Of a stretch of 40,749 nucleotides of DNA, positions 23,499 to 30,511 are shown piece after piece; within the stretch, counting starts at the first letter, position 1, and every line of letters starts with the position of its first letter. Below the pieces are notes generated by a model. The model ran no database searches. It saw only the letters and a list, made by a program, of their open reading frames with translations, and was not told the DNA's origin. The translations under genes and the position numbers were made by a program. Source of the DNA: DATFYP01 sp035626235 (lineage in GTDB: Archaea > Thermoproteota > Nitrososphaeria > Nitrososphaerales > Gagatemarchaeaceae); NCBI GenBank assembly GCA_035626235.1, contig DASPOB010000022.1, positions 1 to 40,749 on the forward strand, given 5' to 3'.

Positions 23499-24059
23499 AT
23501 GAGCCAAAAAGCATCCTTACAACCGATGCCATCGTTCAAGGCAGGAATGAGAAAACTATGGAGCGACCACGTAATATGGACACGCCAGTACATCACCTCA
23601 GCAGTTACGGACTCCCCCGATACCAACGCGGCGGCTGGCCGACTTCTAAAAAACCAGGAACATATCGGGAACGCTGTAGTCCCGTTCTACGGCGAAGCGG
23701 CAGGAGCAGCCCTGACCAACCTTCTCAAGCAGCACATCATGATAGCGGTAGAGCTAGTAGCTGCAGCCAAAGCAGACAACCAGACGAAGTTCGCCGAGGA
23801 AGACGAGATGTGGACAAAGAACGCTGAAGGAATTGCGACGTTCCTCAGTGGAGCAAACCCAAACTGGAGCAAGGACGACCTGGCCGACCTCCTCGGGCAG
23901 CACCTCTCCCTTACCAAAAGGGAGACCGTTGATAGGCTGACCAAGAACTGGGAAGACGACATCAAAGCATTCGACGACATCTTCGTGGAAATACTCACCA
24001 TAGCCGACGCGTTATCCGAGGGGATCATCAAACAGTTCCCCGCGAAGTTCCAACAGTGA
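23499..24059 (+). CDS. All-helical protein of an uncharacterised family
   Basis: 186 residues, no signal peptide, predicted almost wholly helical. Conserved-looking segments are LWSDHVIWTRQYITSAV, LLKNQEHIGNAVVPFYGEAAG, LLKQHIMIAVELVAAAKA, LSGANPNWSKDDLADLLGQHLSLT and NWEDDIKAFDDIFVEILTIADALSEGIIKQFP. I recall uncharacterised bacterial and methanogen proteins with this layout but know of no assigned function. H/E/D residues on several helices (SDHVIW, NQEHIG, KQHIM, GQHLSLT) could bind metal in a ferritin- or hemerythrin-like bundle, which is inference. It is the first gene of the operon under the palindromic operator; the redoxin gene follows 6 bases later. Confidence 0.8.
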   Translation: MSQKASLQPMPSFKAGMRKLWSDHVIWTRQYITSAVTDSPDTNAAAGRLLKNQEHIGNAVVPFYGEAAGAALTNLLKQHIMIAVELVAAAKADNQTKFAEEDEMWTKNAEGIATFLSGANPNWSKDDLADLLGQHLSLTKRETVDRLTKNWEDDIKAFDDIFVEILTIADALSEGIIKQFPAKFQQ

Positions 24060-24065
24060 TGTCGA

Positions 24066-24602
24066 ATGATGGCAAAGACCCCGGCCCTCGGAAAGGAAGG
24101 GCCGAACTTCGAGAATCTGCCCGGCACAGACGGGAAGAGTTACTCCCTCTCTTCCTTCGGTGACAAGCAGATTCTCGTCCTCGTCTTTATGGGGAATGGA
24201 TGCCCCACGTGCAAGGCGACCGAGGAAAGGCTGTTTTCCATACAAAGTGATTATGGCAAGGCAGGAGTTCAAGTAGTTGCAGTCAATTCCAACAACGCGG
24301 CGATATCACCACAGGACACCGTCGAAGAAATGAGAACAAGAGCGAGGGAGCGCAAATACCCCTTCCCTTACCTCAAGGATGATGGGGCGATGTTGGCAAG
24401 ACTAATCGGTGCCCGTACCACTCCTCATGCATTTATCCTGGACAGGTCCCGTAGGCTGCGCTACAGGGGAAGGGTGGACAATGCCAGGCAGAAACACCTG
24501 ATTACGGTTCACGATGTGAGGCTTGCGCTAGACGATTTGATTGCAGGAACAGATGTCGAAGTCCCTGATACCGATTCATTCGGTTGCGGCATCGTCTGGT
24601 AA
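24066..24602 (+). CDS. AhpC/TlpA-type redoxin with CPTC and C-terminal FGCGIVW
   Basis: 178 residues, cytoplasmic (no leader). Thioredoxin fold: GPNFENLPGTDGKSYSLSSFGDKQILVLVFMGNGCPTCKATEERL with active-site C46-P-T-C49, the cis-proline segment TPHAFILDRSRRLRYRG, and a distinctive C-terminal tail ending SFGCGIVW with C174. Two vicinal cysteines plus the tail cysteine suggest a thiol-disulfide reductase or peroxiredoxin-like role rather than a one-Cys peroxidase. It lies 6 bases after the helical-bundle gene and 6 bases before the DUF2182 gene, clearly one operon. Confidence 0.88.
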   Translation: MMAKTPALGKEGPNFENLPGTDGKSYSLSSFGDKQILVLVFMGNGCPTCKATEERLFSIQSDYGKAGVQVVAVNSNNAAISPQDTVEEMRTRARERKYPFPYLKDDGAMLARLIGARTTPHAFILDRSRRLRYRGRVDNARQKHLITVHDVRLALDDLIAGTDVEVPDTDSFGCGIVW

Positions 24603-24608
24603 TTCACG

Positions 24609-25454
24609 ATGGCAACAGCCAATCTCGCCTCCAAAGGTCATCAAGGGTTCTTCGTCTTTATCGCCGTCCTGACGCTGGCCTCCTGGGTAACGCTAACTCT
24701 TTGGTCGCTGTCCCCTTACGCGTCTTCTCTAAGCCAGACGATGATGCTCCCTGTCCCTTCTGCAATCAGTGAGCAAATGCAGCACGCCATGCAGTTCATG
24801 CCTTGGATGGAGATGCCACAATCTGGAGGGGCGCCTCAGGCGCTCCCGATTCTAACAGTCACTTTCGCCGCCGCATGGATATTGATGGTTCTAGGCATGA
24901 TGCTCCCAACGATATTTCCACTTCTTATGGAATCCAGAAAGGCTTCGACCTCTGGAAATCAGAAGCAGGGCAAGCGCAGTTCCTCCGTTTTGCTGGGTGG
25001 ATTCCTTTCGATATGGATTGTCTTGGGTTTTGCAGTATTCTTCGTGAGGGACGGTCTGGAATGGTTGATCGTTCACGTACCCGGTCTATTGCATGATCCG
25101 TTCATCGTCCCGGCTGTCGCCATCGGGGGGTGCGGCCTGTACCAATTCACAGGGCTCAAGAGCAAGTCACTCGCCAAATGCAGGCTATCATCTAGGTCAG
25201 AATGTTTCGCATGTGCCACCACGGGGGAGTCTTTTGCCCTTGGGCTCCACCACGGCATTTACTCCATCGGTTCCTGTGGAATCTTGATGCTGTTGATGCT
25301 CGCCGCCAATCTGGGAAGCGTACCCTGGATGGCGGTCTTTACAGGGATGATGCTTGTCGAGAGGTATGCTCCTGAAACTGACGTTTTGTCAAGAGGTCTT
25401 GGGCTGGGATTGACTGGGGCAGCCTTCATCTATGGAGTTTCTTTCCTACTTTGA
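24609..25454 (+). CDS. DUF2182 integral membrane protein
   Basis: 281 residues, about seven membrane helices. DUF2182 hallmarks are the WILMVLGMMLPTIFPLLM helix, GLYQFTGLKSKSLAKCR (the Y-Q-x-T-x-L-K-x-x-C element), and the GLHHGIYSIGSCGILMLLMLAANLGSVPWMAVFTGMMLVERY stretch near the end. Additional cysteines (ECFACATT) and methionine-rich loops (MQHAMQFMPWMEM) face what may be a metal site. The family is described as predicted metal-binding membrane proteins with no proven reaction. In this operon it is the only membrane component, so it could transport or insert a metal or supply electrons. Confidence 0.85.
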   Translation: MATANLASKGHQGFFVFIAVLTLASWVTLTLWSLSPYASSLSQTMMLPVPSAISEQMQHAMQFMPWMEMPQSGGAPQALPILTVTFAAAWILMVLGMMLPTIFPLLMESRKASTSGNQKQGKRSSSVLLGGFLSIWIVLGFAVFFVRDGLEWLIVHVPGLLHDPFIVPAVAIGGCGLYQFTGLKSKSLAKCRLSSRSECFACATTGESFALGLHHGIYSIGSCGILMLLMLAANLGSVPWMAVFTGMMLVERYAPETDVLSRGLGLGLTGAAFIYGVSFLL

Positions 25455-25478
25455 ATCGTTCACCTGTTATCTTACTTC

Positions 25479-25814
25479 TTGATTCTTAGGGGTTTCAGGC
25501 TCAAGTTGTCCAAGTCATTCCGGATTGGGAAGGCAAGCGAGATTCCGCCAGGAAAGGTGGTGGGGTTCACGGTCGACGGGTCCAAGGTGCTTGTTTCGAA
25601 CATTGATGGAGAATTCCACGCTATTGGTTCCGTCTGCACGCATGCTGGCGGACCCCTAGAGAAAGGAACGCTGGAGGGTCAGGTGATTACCTGTCCCTGG
25701 CATGGCTCCCGGTTCGATGTCACCGACGGCGAAGTCGTTTCCGGCCCCGCGACTGGCCCTGAACCAGCGTACAAGGTCACCATTGAAGGTGATTACTTGG
25801 TGTTGGAAGTATAG
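25479..25814 (+). CDS. Rieske-type [2Fe-2S] ferredoxin
   Basis: 111 residues from TTG 25479 (or 102 from TTG 25506, giving MSKSFRIGKASEIPPG, which fits the family better). The Rieske ligands are complete: CTHAGGPL (C53, H55) and CPWHGSRF (C72, H75). There is no membrane anchor, so it is a soluble electron carrier like those of dioxygenases or NirD. It follows the DUF2182 gene by 24 bases and is probably the last gene of the operon. A partner oxygenase or reductase is not seen in the window. Confidence 0.9.
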   Translation: MILRGFRLKLSKSFRIGKASEIPPGKVVGFTVDGSKVLVSNIDGEFHAIGSVCTHAGGPLEKGTLEGQVITCPWHGSRFDVTDGEVVSGPATGPEPAYKVTIEGDYLVLEV

Positions 25815-25856
25815 CGACGATGGGCCATACCATCAGAATCCGACCGTCGCCTTTTC

Positions 25857-26099
25857 CTATTCTTTCATATTGCCTTCTTGAAGGAGGTCTATCTGTTTCT
25901 GCCTGACTTCCTTGAAGAGGTTACACCAATCCCTCCCGGACACCACGAGTTCGTAGGCTTTGAACTTGGGCTCCACGCACATTCCTCTCTCAAAGAGGTC
26001 GGCGTTTAGCGGGTCGTTTGGCCTGAACCAGGTGCAGGCGAGGCAGTTCTCAGACTGCCAGGTTATTCTCTTCAGGTCGTTCTCCTGTTTTTCACTCAT
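25857..26099 (-). CDS. Small four-cysteine protein, HiPIP-like
   Basis: 80 residues with C19 and C22 (ENCLACTWFRP), C41 (GMCVEPKF) and C59 (GRDWCNLFKE). The CxxC-x18-C-x17-C spacing and the GRDWC end resemble high-potential iron-sulfur proteins and the small HiPIP-like subunits of benzylsuccinate synthases. A [4Fe-4S] or zinc site is therefore likely. No export signal is present, unlike most true HiPIPs. It converges on the Rieske gene with a 42-base gap. Assignment is by cysteine pattern only. Confidence 0.65.
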   Translation of the reverse strand: MSEKQENDLKRITWQSENCLACTWFRPNDPLNADLFERGMCVEPKFKAYELVVSGRDWCNLFKEVRQKQIDLLQEGNMKE

Positions 26100-26576
26100 G
26101 GGCGCGACAGGAGCGAGGCGTGAATTAAATATGATTGGCTCCCAACGCGATTCGTCAGCATACGCAAGATGTTCAACTTGGAAGTTCTCTTACGAGAGGA
26201 TCAGATTCGTACCTTGAATTAGAGGATCTGTAGAACCATTTCAAAACCAAACCAGACTTCCAAAGATAGGCCTTGGATTCGAACGGTAAACCGTGCAGGT
26301 CAGGGCGACCCGTCTCTGACAGGCAAGAGTCGTTCCCGCCTCACATACTTGGTTGGAAACCGTGTTCCCCGCCTAACTAGGAGTGCGGGGGGTGGGAACT
26401 GAACCTTAAGTTAGAATCGCACACCCAGAGGGCGGAACCATGCGGTTCATCGCTTGAATCCGACGGTGCCCGGGGCAGAACTTCATTTCGGAAAATGATT
26501 CAGGAAAAGCAACCTCGATTCCTAGGCAGGAACAGTTTTCTCCCGCCGTTGTTGTCCTACCCCACCCTGGAGTAGA
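26100..26576. other. Intergenic region with tRNA-like repeat
   Basis: 477 bases with no convincing gene (a minus-strand frame at 26406-26765 is rejected). It holds one copy of the GTGCGGGGGGTGGGAAC repeat (26382-26418). On the minus strand it has a GTTCGAATCC segment (about 26275-26284) like a tRNA T loop, and near 26452-26478 a CTTGAATCCGACGG stretch of the same sort. Confidence 0.45.
26382..26418. repeat. tRNA-Leu-3'-end-like repeat, copy A
   Basis: AGTGCGGGGGGTGGGAACTG... ending GTTAGAATC. Its first 15-16 bases equal the acceptor/T-stem end of tRNA-Leu at 29222-29236 read on the plus strand. It shares 17 exact bases (GTGCGGGGGGTGGGAAC) and most of the remainder with copy B. Confidence 0.6.
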
Positions 26577-26822
26577 TTGTCCGACAAGGGAAAAGGCCAC
26601 CCCGCGAACTATTGCCCCACTTGCCTGAAGTCGGGCATCAGGACACTTGTGGAGCGGCATCGTTACACGCCTTTGAACTATTGCACCTTCCACTATTGGT
26701 TGATGAGGGGAAGAGTCGGAGGACATTATTCCCTTGATGCTTATGTCGAAGCGTCTGAACTCCATGGGTTCAAGACTTCGCTCCCATCGCCTGAGGAAAT
26801 GGCGGGGCTCGGCAAAGATTGA
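26577..26822 (+). CDS. Small zinc-knuckle protein
   Basis: 81 residues from TTG 26577. C13-x2-C16 (NYCPTCLKSG) and C36-x2-H39 (NYCTFHYW) form a CCCH-type knuckle around a basic segment (RTLVERHRYTPL), followed by an acidic tail. I do not recognise the family. Spacing of the ligands is regular enough to support a real structural zinc site. It stands alone, convergent with the hemerythrin gene (7-base gap). Confidence 0.5.
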   Translation: MSDKGKGHPANYCPTCLKSGIRTLVERHRYTPLNYCTFHYWLMRGRVGGHYSLDAYVEASELHGFKTSLPSPEEMAGLGKD

Positions 26823-26829
26823 TGGGCTT

Positions 26830-27282
26830 CTATTTTGGCGGAGTTCGCTTCTCGTATAGTGAGTTCGCTTTGAGGGCGAGGGGAAAGAGATTGCTCTCCT
26901 CCTCTTGGTGATGCTTCCTCAGTTCTTTCACGAATATTCCGACTTCCCTGCGCGCCACATGGTCGGGGAGTGTCGCCAGGTTAGGTAACTTGTGCTCAAA
27001 GAAATCGACGAGTTCCCTGTGGTATCGTAGGATGATGATGGAGTCCTCGGACTTGTCCTCCATCTCCCACATGATGGGCCGCATGAGTCTAGCCTCCTCC
27101 TCTACGGCATGCCTGAGAACCAGAGGCTTGATGACCTTTAGTTCCGTGATGACGACCTTCAGGTCACCGTTCTTTGCCAATCGCTCGATCCTGAGCAGTT
27201 TCGCGGCGAGTTCACGGTGCTCGTTCCTCAGTCTCTCCAATACCTTCGGGAGCGGCTCGTTGTAATCCAGCGACATGGTCAT
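26830..27282 (-). CDS. Hemerythrin-like HHE domain protein
   Basis: 150 residues, a four-helix bundle with the expected ligand set: H22 in NEHREL, H58 and E62 in RHAVEEEARL, H88 in YHRELVDFFEH, and H124/H125 with E128 in KHHQEEESNLFPLA. Such diiron proteins bind oxygen, sense oxygen or NO, or help repair iron centres. The start at ATG 27282 has a TTAAA element about 28 bases upstream that is shared with the divergent gene at 27341, within a 19-bp inverted repeat. Confidence 0.9.
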   Translation of the reverse strand: MTMSLDYNEPLPKVLERLRNEHRELAAKLLRIERLAKNGDLKVVITELKVIKPLVLRHAVEEEARLMRPIMWEMEDKSEDSIIILRYHRELVDFFEHKLPNLATLPDHVARREVGIFVKELRKHHQEEESNLFPLALKANSLYEKRTPPK

Positions 27283-27293
27283 TAGAGAGCGTC

Positions 27294-27312
27294 TAAGACG
27301 ACGCGTGTCTTA
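27294..27312. promoter_or_regulatory. Inverted repeat overlapping shared TATA of hemerythrin and ENCPVEG genes
   Basis: TAAGAC-GACGCGT-GTCTTA has 6-bp arms around a 7-base centre. It overlaps the TTAAA (27310-27314) that sits about 28-30 bases from both divergent start codons, so a protein bound here would block both promoters. Confidence 0.5.
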
Positions 27313-27340
27313 AATCTGCCCATGAGTCTTCGACAATGGC

Positions 27341-27688
27341 ATGGTGGGGGTTGACCTAACGGAGGAAGACTTGGAGGTTGCCGAAGCAAGTGTAAGGTTC
27401 GCCATGGAGAACTGCCCCGTGGAGGGATTGCTTTCAAAGGAAGACGGGACTCCGGTCACTTTCGACGATCTTCAGGCTCTGTTGGATCAGCTGAACGAAA
27501 TCGAGGGTCAGCGAGCTCCCAGTGTAAACCTCAGTGAAGACTTGGCGTCTCAACTTAGGAATATAGTCGACTACACGAGCGAGAACTGCCCCGTGGAAGG
27601 GGTTACGTCATTACACGATGGTAGGCCTGTTTCTGGGAAGAACGTCACGACGCTGGCGGAGAAACTGAGATTGCGAGGACAGGCATAG
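27341..27688 (+). CDS. Protein with duplicated ENCPVEG domain
   Basis: 115 residues made of two repeats of about 58 residues. Each has a helix ending in the seven-residue ENCPVEG (23-29 and 81-87), then a short strand/turn (SKEDGTPVT; SLHDGRPVS) and a second helix (DDLQALLDQL; KNVTTLAEKL). Each repeat has one cysteine (C25, C83). I recognise no family. Identity is concentrated in the ENCPVEG and DGxPV parts, implying a binding or catalytic site duplicated within one chain, possibly metal or thiol chemistry. ATG 27341 lies about 30 bases from the shared TTAAA box, so leaderless. Confidence 0.75.
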   Translation: MVGVDLTEEDLEVAEASVRFAMENCPVEGLLSKEDGTPVTFDDLQALLDQLNEIEGQRAPSVNLSEDLASQLRNIVDYTSENCPVEGVTSLHDGRPVSGKNVTTLAEKLRLRGQA

Positions 27689-27702
27689 CAAACGAACAAT
27701 CC

Positions 27703-28032
27703 CTACTGCCTAATCATTGTCAGCAGCATCTTGAATCGTCTTGTCGCCCTTACGGAATGGGGTTTCCCTGCCGGTAGGATGATTGCCTCGCCCTCATGTA
27801 TGTCACTCGCTTCGCCCGACACCGTAACCTGGGCCTCACCATCCAAAACATGGAGCAGGGCATCGTAGGGTGCCATGTGTTCACTGAGACATTGTTCCTC
27901 ATCAAAGGCGAATAGCGTCACGGTTCCGGCCTTGCAGTCGATGATTGTTCGACTCACTATGGAATCAGACTGATACGAAACAACAGAGGCCAGTACCGTT
28001 TTTTGGGCAGGCTGAAGTTTGCCCTTTGTCAT
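27703..28032 (-). CDS. Single-domain cupin
   Basis: 109 residues. Cupin motif 1 is reduced to LSEHMAPYDALLHVLDGEAQVTVSG and motif 2 is LPAGKPHSVRA. The retained H residues (EHMAP, KPHSV) and E (DGE) could hold a metal. The AP-x-DA-x-x-x-VLxGE pattern is that of small cytoplasmic cupins near redox genes. A single cysteine pair (DCKAG, EQCLSE) may be relevant. It is convergent with the ENCPVEG gene, with a 14-base gap. Confidence 0.87.
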   Translation of the reverse strand: MTKGKLQPAQKTVLASVVSYQSDSIVSRTIIDCKAGTVTLFAFDEEQCLSEHMAPYDALLHVLDGEAQVTVSGEASDIHEGEAIILPAGKPHSVRATRRFKMLLTMIRQ

Positions 28033-28169
28033 GATACGACTTGACGATGACGCCTCATTTGAGTCTTGTTAGTAATCCCCTGATGCCAATGGAATCGTTG
28101 CCGCACTCAACCCCAGGTTCAAATCGGCGGCGGAGAGTCGATTATCCTCTCGTTCCATGTGAGTCAGAG

Positions 28170-28215
28170 GTGCGGGGGGTGGGAACCTAACTTTAGGTTA
28201 GAATCCCTTCCGGCC
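28170..28215. repeat. tRNA-3'-end-like repeat, copy B
   Basis: GTGCGGGGGGTGGGAACCTA... through TTAGGTTAGAATCCCTTCCGGCC. The first part matches copy A and the tRNA-Leu 3' end. The last 15 bases, GAATCCCTTCCGGCC, recur exactly in the fragment at 28675-28701. Confidence 0.6.
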
Positions 28216-28260
28216 AGTGCTCTCCTTGGAGCGCGGCGCGGCAAGGGTAATGTACTTCGT

Positions 28261-28656
28261 ATGTGCGAGATGGCCCATTCATTGAAGTCCGAATTGGTCT
28301 TAGCACTCATTTTGTCACCCGTCATCGTTTACAGCTTGTTGATGGGACTGCAGTTCGCCGGCATCAGTCCGGGTTATGGGAGCGAGTGGTACAGGAGCCC
28401 ATTGGGGCTGATGGTTGTTCTCTCTTGGATGCTGTCTTTGCTCACGCCTTTACTCGTACCGATTTACTTATGGAGAAGGATTGGATGGAGAAGATTGACT
28501 GTATTAGTGCTGTTCGAAGTCGCGGCATACGCGATTTGGTGGATCTTCCTTGGTTCTTACCAGTCATATCCGCCTCCATTTTACTTCACCTACTGGTTGC
28601 CACCTACCCTTAGCACCATGGTTGGATACGCACTCATACTGAGTCGAAATCACTGA
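28261..28656 (+). CDS. Small multi-span membrane protein
   Basis: 131 residues from ATG 28261 (ATG 28270 is also possible; the longer open frame starts inside the repeat and is rejected). Four hydrophobic helices: LVLALILSPVIVYSLLMGL, LGLMVVLSWMLSLLTPLLVPIYL, LTVLVLFEVAAYAIWWIFLG and FTYWLPPTLSTMVGYALIL. No recognisable family. Composition and isolation in the repeat-rich region suggest accessory origin. Confidence 0.55.
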   Translation: MCEMAHSLKSELVLALILSPVIVYSLLMGLQFAGISPGYGSEWYRSPLGLMVVLSWMLSLLTPLLVPIYLWRRIGWRRLTVLVLFEVAAYAIWWIFLGSYQSYPPPFYFTYWLPPTLSTMVGYALILSRNH

Positions 28657-28674
28657 GTCTGTGCGTTGCGCATG

Positions 28675-28701
28675 TGCTAAGTTTGAATCCCTTCCGGCCC
28701 A
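28675..28701 (+). repeat. tRNA T-arm/acceptor fragment
   Basis: AAGTTTGAATCCCTTCCGGCCCA resembles a T loop (TTTGAAT) followed by an acceptor strand (CCGGCCC) and discriminator A, without any 5' tRNA half nearby. It shares GAATCCCTTCCGGCC with copy B. Confidence 0.45.
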
Positions 28702-28750
28702 TTCACAAATAGGCCACAGTGAACTCTGTTTCGTCAATGAAGAAGGTGGG

Positions 28751-29050
28751 CTAGCGGGCAATCAGGATTACCTTGTCTCTTGACCTGGCGCCTGCTACCA
28801 AGGCCAGTCTTGATTTCGGGACTCTCAAATGCTCTGACATGATTTCCAGGAGCCTCCGGTTTGCTCTACCACATTCCGGTTCTTCGTCAACATCCACCTC
28901 GAATGTCTCGGCGTCAATCCTTGTTACGATCGTCTTCCTGGCATTCAGTGTGACGCGGACCTTGAGGAGTAGGATCCCGTACCCTCCTCGGCGGCTCAAA
29001 GTAAAGTCTTCGCTGGGAAGCCGGTCCTCCTGATTCGGACTCGTGGTCAT
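28751..29050 (-). CDS. DUF167 (YggU-like) family protein
   Basis: 99 residues from ATG 29050 (an open frame extends to 29101). The DUF167 core is clear: ILLLKVRVTLNARKTIV, then FEVDVDEEPECGRANRRLLEIMSEHLRVPKSRLALVAGARSRDKVILI, including the G-R-A-N and the closing G-x-R-S-R-x-K. The normal core is about 75 residues; the N-terminal 25 are extra. Function of the family is unknown. It is the last gene of the accessory region before tRNA-Leu. Confidence 0.8.
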   Translation of the reverse strand: MTTSPNQEDRLPSEDFTLSRRGGYGILLLKVRVTLNARKTIVTRIDAETFEVDVDEEPECGRANRRLLEIMSEHLRVPKSRLALVAGARSRDKVILIAR

Positions 29051-29133
29051 GTCGATGGGTTTGGAAACACGAACGACCAACAATAAGACATCATGGATCA
29101 CTTCCGGCCCGTAGACAATCGACTAATGATGAA

Positions 29134-29160
29134 CTCCGCAAGTTAGAGATTAGTGCGGAG
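29134..29160. repeat. Hairpin within repeat copy D region
   Basis: CTCCGCA (29134-29140) and TGCGGAG (29154-29160) are exact complements around 13 bases. The right arm is the start of a third, more degenerate copy of the A/B repeat (29152-29188, ending GTTAGAATC). Confidence 0.4.
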
Positions 29161-29222
29161 ACTCCGAACCAAACCACAGGTTAGAATCGGCAACGATTTT
29201 CTTCGTTTCATGAGAGGTTGAG

Positions 29223-29331
29223 TGCGGGGGGTGGGATTCGAACCCACGAACCCCTAAGGGACGGGATACCCCATCCGAAGCCAGGCCGGATCTTGAGTCC
29301 CGCGCAGTTGACCAGGCTATGCTACCCCCGC
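29223..29331 (-). tRNA. tRNA-Leu(CAA) with one intron
   Basis: Leftward from 29331: acceptor GCGGGGG, D arm with GCCTGGTCAA loop, anticodon stem CGGGA/TCCCG and loop CTCAAGA (anticodon CAA). A 24-nt insertion lies at 37/38 (about 29270-29293). The long variable arm (CCCTTAGGG core), T arm GTGGG-TTCGAAT-CCCAC, acceptor CCCCCGC and discriminator A follow. The long variable arm supports Leu. A CTTTATCG box A lies about 28 bases upstream. Its 3' end is echoed by repeats A, B and D in the neighbouring region, as expected of an integration target. Confidence 0.92.
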
Positions 29332-29404
29332 GCCGTCGCCCCTTCGCTGGCTTACGATAAAGAGCATATCCCACGGTCCGCCGACGGTACAGGCCAGTCG
29401 CCCG

Positions 29405-30436
29405 CTACTGCTGGATGATGGCCACGCGGCTCGTCTTCCTGAGGAGCCTGTGCGAAGCAATCTCAATTATTATGTTGCAGTATCTCGCCAGCTGTCCGAA
29501 GTGAGAGACAAGGACCCTCGCGTATCCGTACTCCCCCTTCTCCAGCATCTCGTGAGTGATCTCCTGCTCTAGCCTTAGCGTTTCGCTGACCAGAGACGCG
29601 GAGGTGGCGATTAGCTTGATGTCTGGGGTAAGAAGGCTCTCCATTGTCGTCCCAAACGCCTCTCCCGCCTTCGCCGCCAGCTCCCTGACCCTTTCCACGA
29701 TTCCCTGGTCCATCCTGGTCCCCTTCGCCTTCAGCCTCGCCAGTTCCTCTGCCATTTCGCTCACTATGTTGCCGATCTCGTCTAGGGTCTTGGCCGTGAC
29801 TCTGTCGCCGGACGCGTGCAGGGGCGACTCGATCCCAATTTCCGACGCCAGCTCTCTCCTGCTCAGTGCCACCAGGAGTTGCCTCACAATCAGCCAGTAG
29901 AGCTCGTCAACCTCTTCCTGCACCCGCGGCACTTCCGCGAGGCTCGTGGTGTCTTCCAGGTCCAGTGCCTGCACCACGTTGTCCAAGCTCTGCGATACTA
30001 GGATCTGCAGCCTCTTGATCAAGGAATCGACGGGGAACTTCGTCGGGTCGGTGAAGCTCTGGCCTACGATTCTCTTGTCGTTCGACTCGACGACCTCGAG
30101 CCCCATCAGTCGCTTTATTGTTTTGACGGCCAGTTCGGCCGTCGCCCTCTCAAGCGGCTCTCTCCCGGTCACCTCGATCGAATCGTATCCCAGTGCGTAA
30201 CCACCGATGATTAGCCTGGCAAGCATCTCTCTTCCCTCGGCCTGTTCGACCCTGATCGTCGCCCGGCTCGTCTTCTTGGCTCTCGAGGCGGGTATCAGCC
30301 TGAGGGTCCCGTCGGCTTCGGCCCTGATGAGCACGCTGTCCCCCTTGACGAGCTTGAGCTCATTTGTATACTCCTTCGGTATTGATACCGACAGCGACGA
30401 GTAGCCGACCTTCTGGAGCCTCCTCAGTTCGTCCAT
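29405..30436 (-). CDS. PhoU-like regulator with AbrB N-terminal domain
   Basis: 343 residues. The first 45 form a SpoVT/AbrB swapped-hairpin DNA-binding domain (RRLQKVGYSSLSVSIPKEYTNELKLVKGDSVLIR). After a small alpha/beta linker, two PhoU helical bundles follow (about 125-220 and 225-335) with the E/D-rich helices that bind metal clusters (VPRVQEEVDELYWLI; SLVSETLRLEQEITHEML). Such archaeal proteins are taken to control phosphate uptake, but no pst genes are in the window. Divergent from korA; box A-like CTTATAGT is about 28 bases before the ATG. Confidence 0.9.
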   Translation of the reverse strand: MDELRRLQKVGYSSLSVSIPKEYTNELKLVKGDSVLIRAEADGTLRLIPASRAKKTSRATIRVEQAEGREMLARLIIGGYALGYDSIEVTGREPLERATAELAVKTIKRLMGLEVVESNDKRIVGQSFTDPTKFPVDSLIKRLQILVSQSLDNVVQALDLEDTTSLAEVPRVQEEVDELYWLIVRQLLVALSRRELASEIGIESPLHASGDRVTAKTLDEIGNIVSEMAEELARLKAKGTRMDQGIVERVRELAAKAGEAFGTTMESLLTPDIKLIATSASLVSETLRLEQEITHEMLEKGEYGYARVLVSHFGQLARYCNIIIEIASHRLLRKTSRVAIIQQ

Positions 30437-30511
30437 GGTCTCTATGCACTTGTAATGACTATAAGAACCATAGTTTTAAACGCCATCCAATCCTGCTTGC
30501 CGCGGTTACGC

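Noticed and set aside
26406..26765. Minus-strand open frame of 119 codons
   Set aside because: It runs through the tRNA-like repeat and antisense to the CxxC...CxxH protein; its translation is low-complexity and shows no domain pattern.
28159..28260. Upstream extension of the membrane protein at 28261
   Set aside because: This part translates the repeat copy B, not a protein-like sequence; ATG 28261 is followed directly by the membrane helices.
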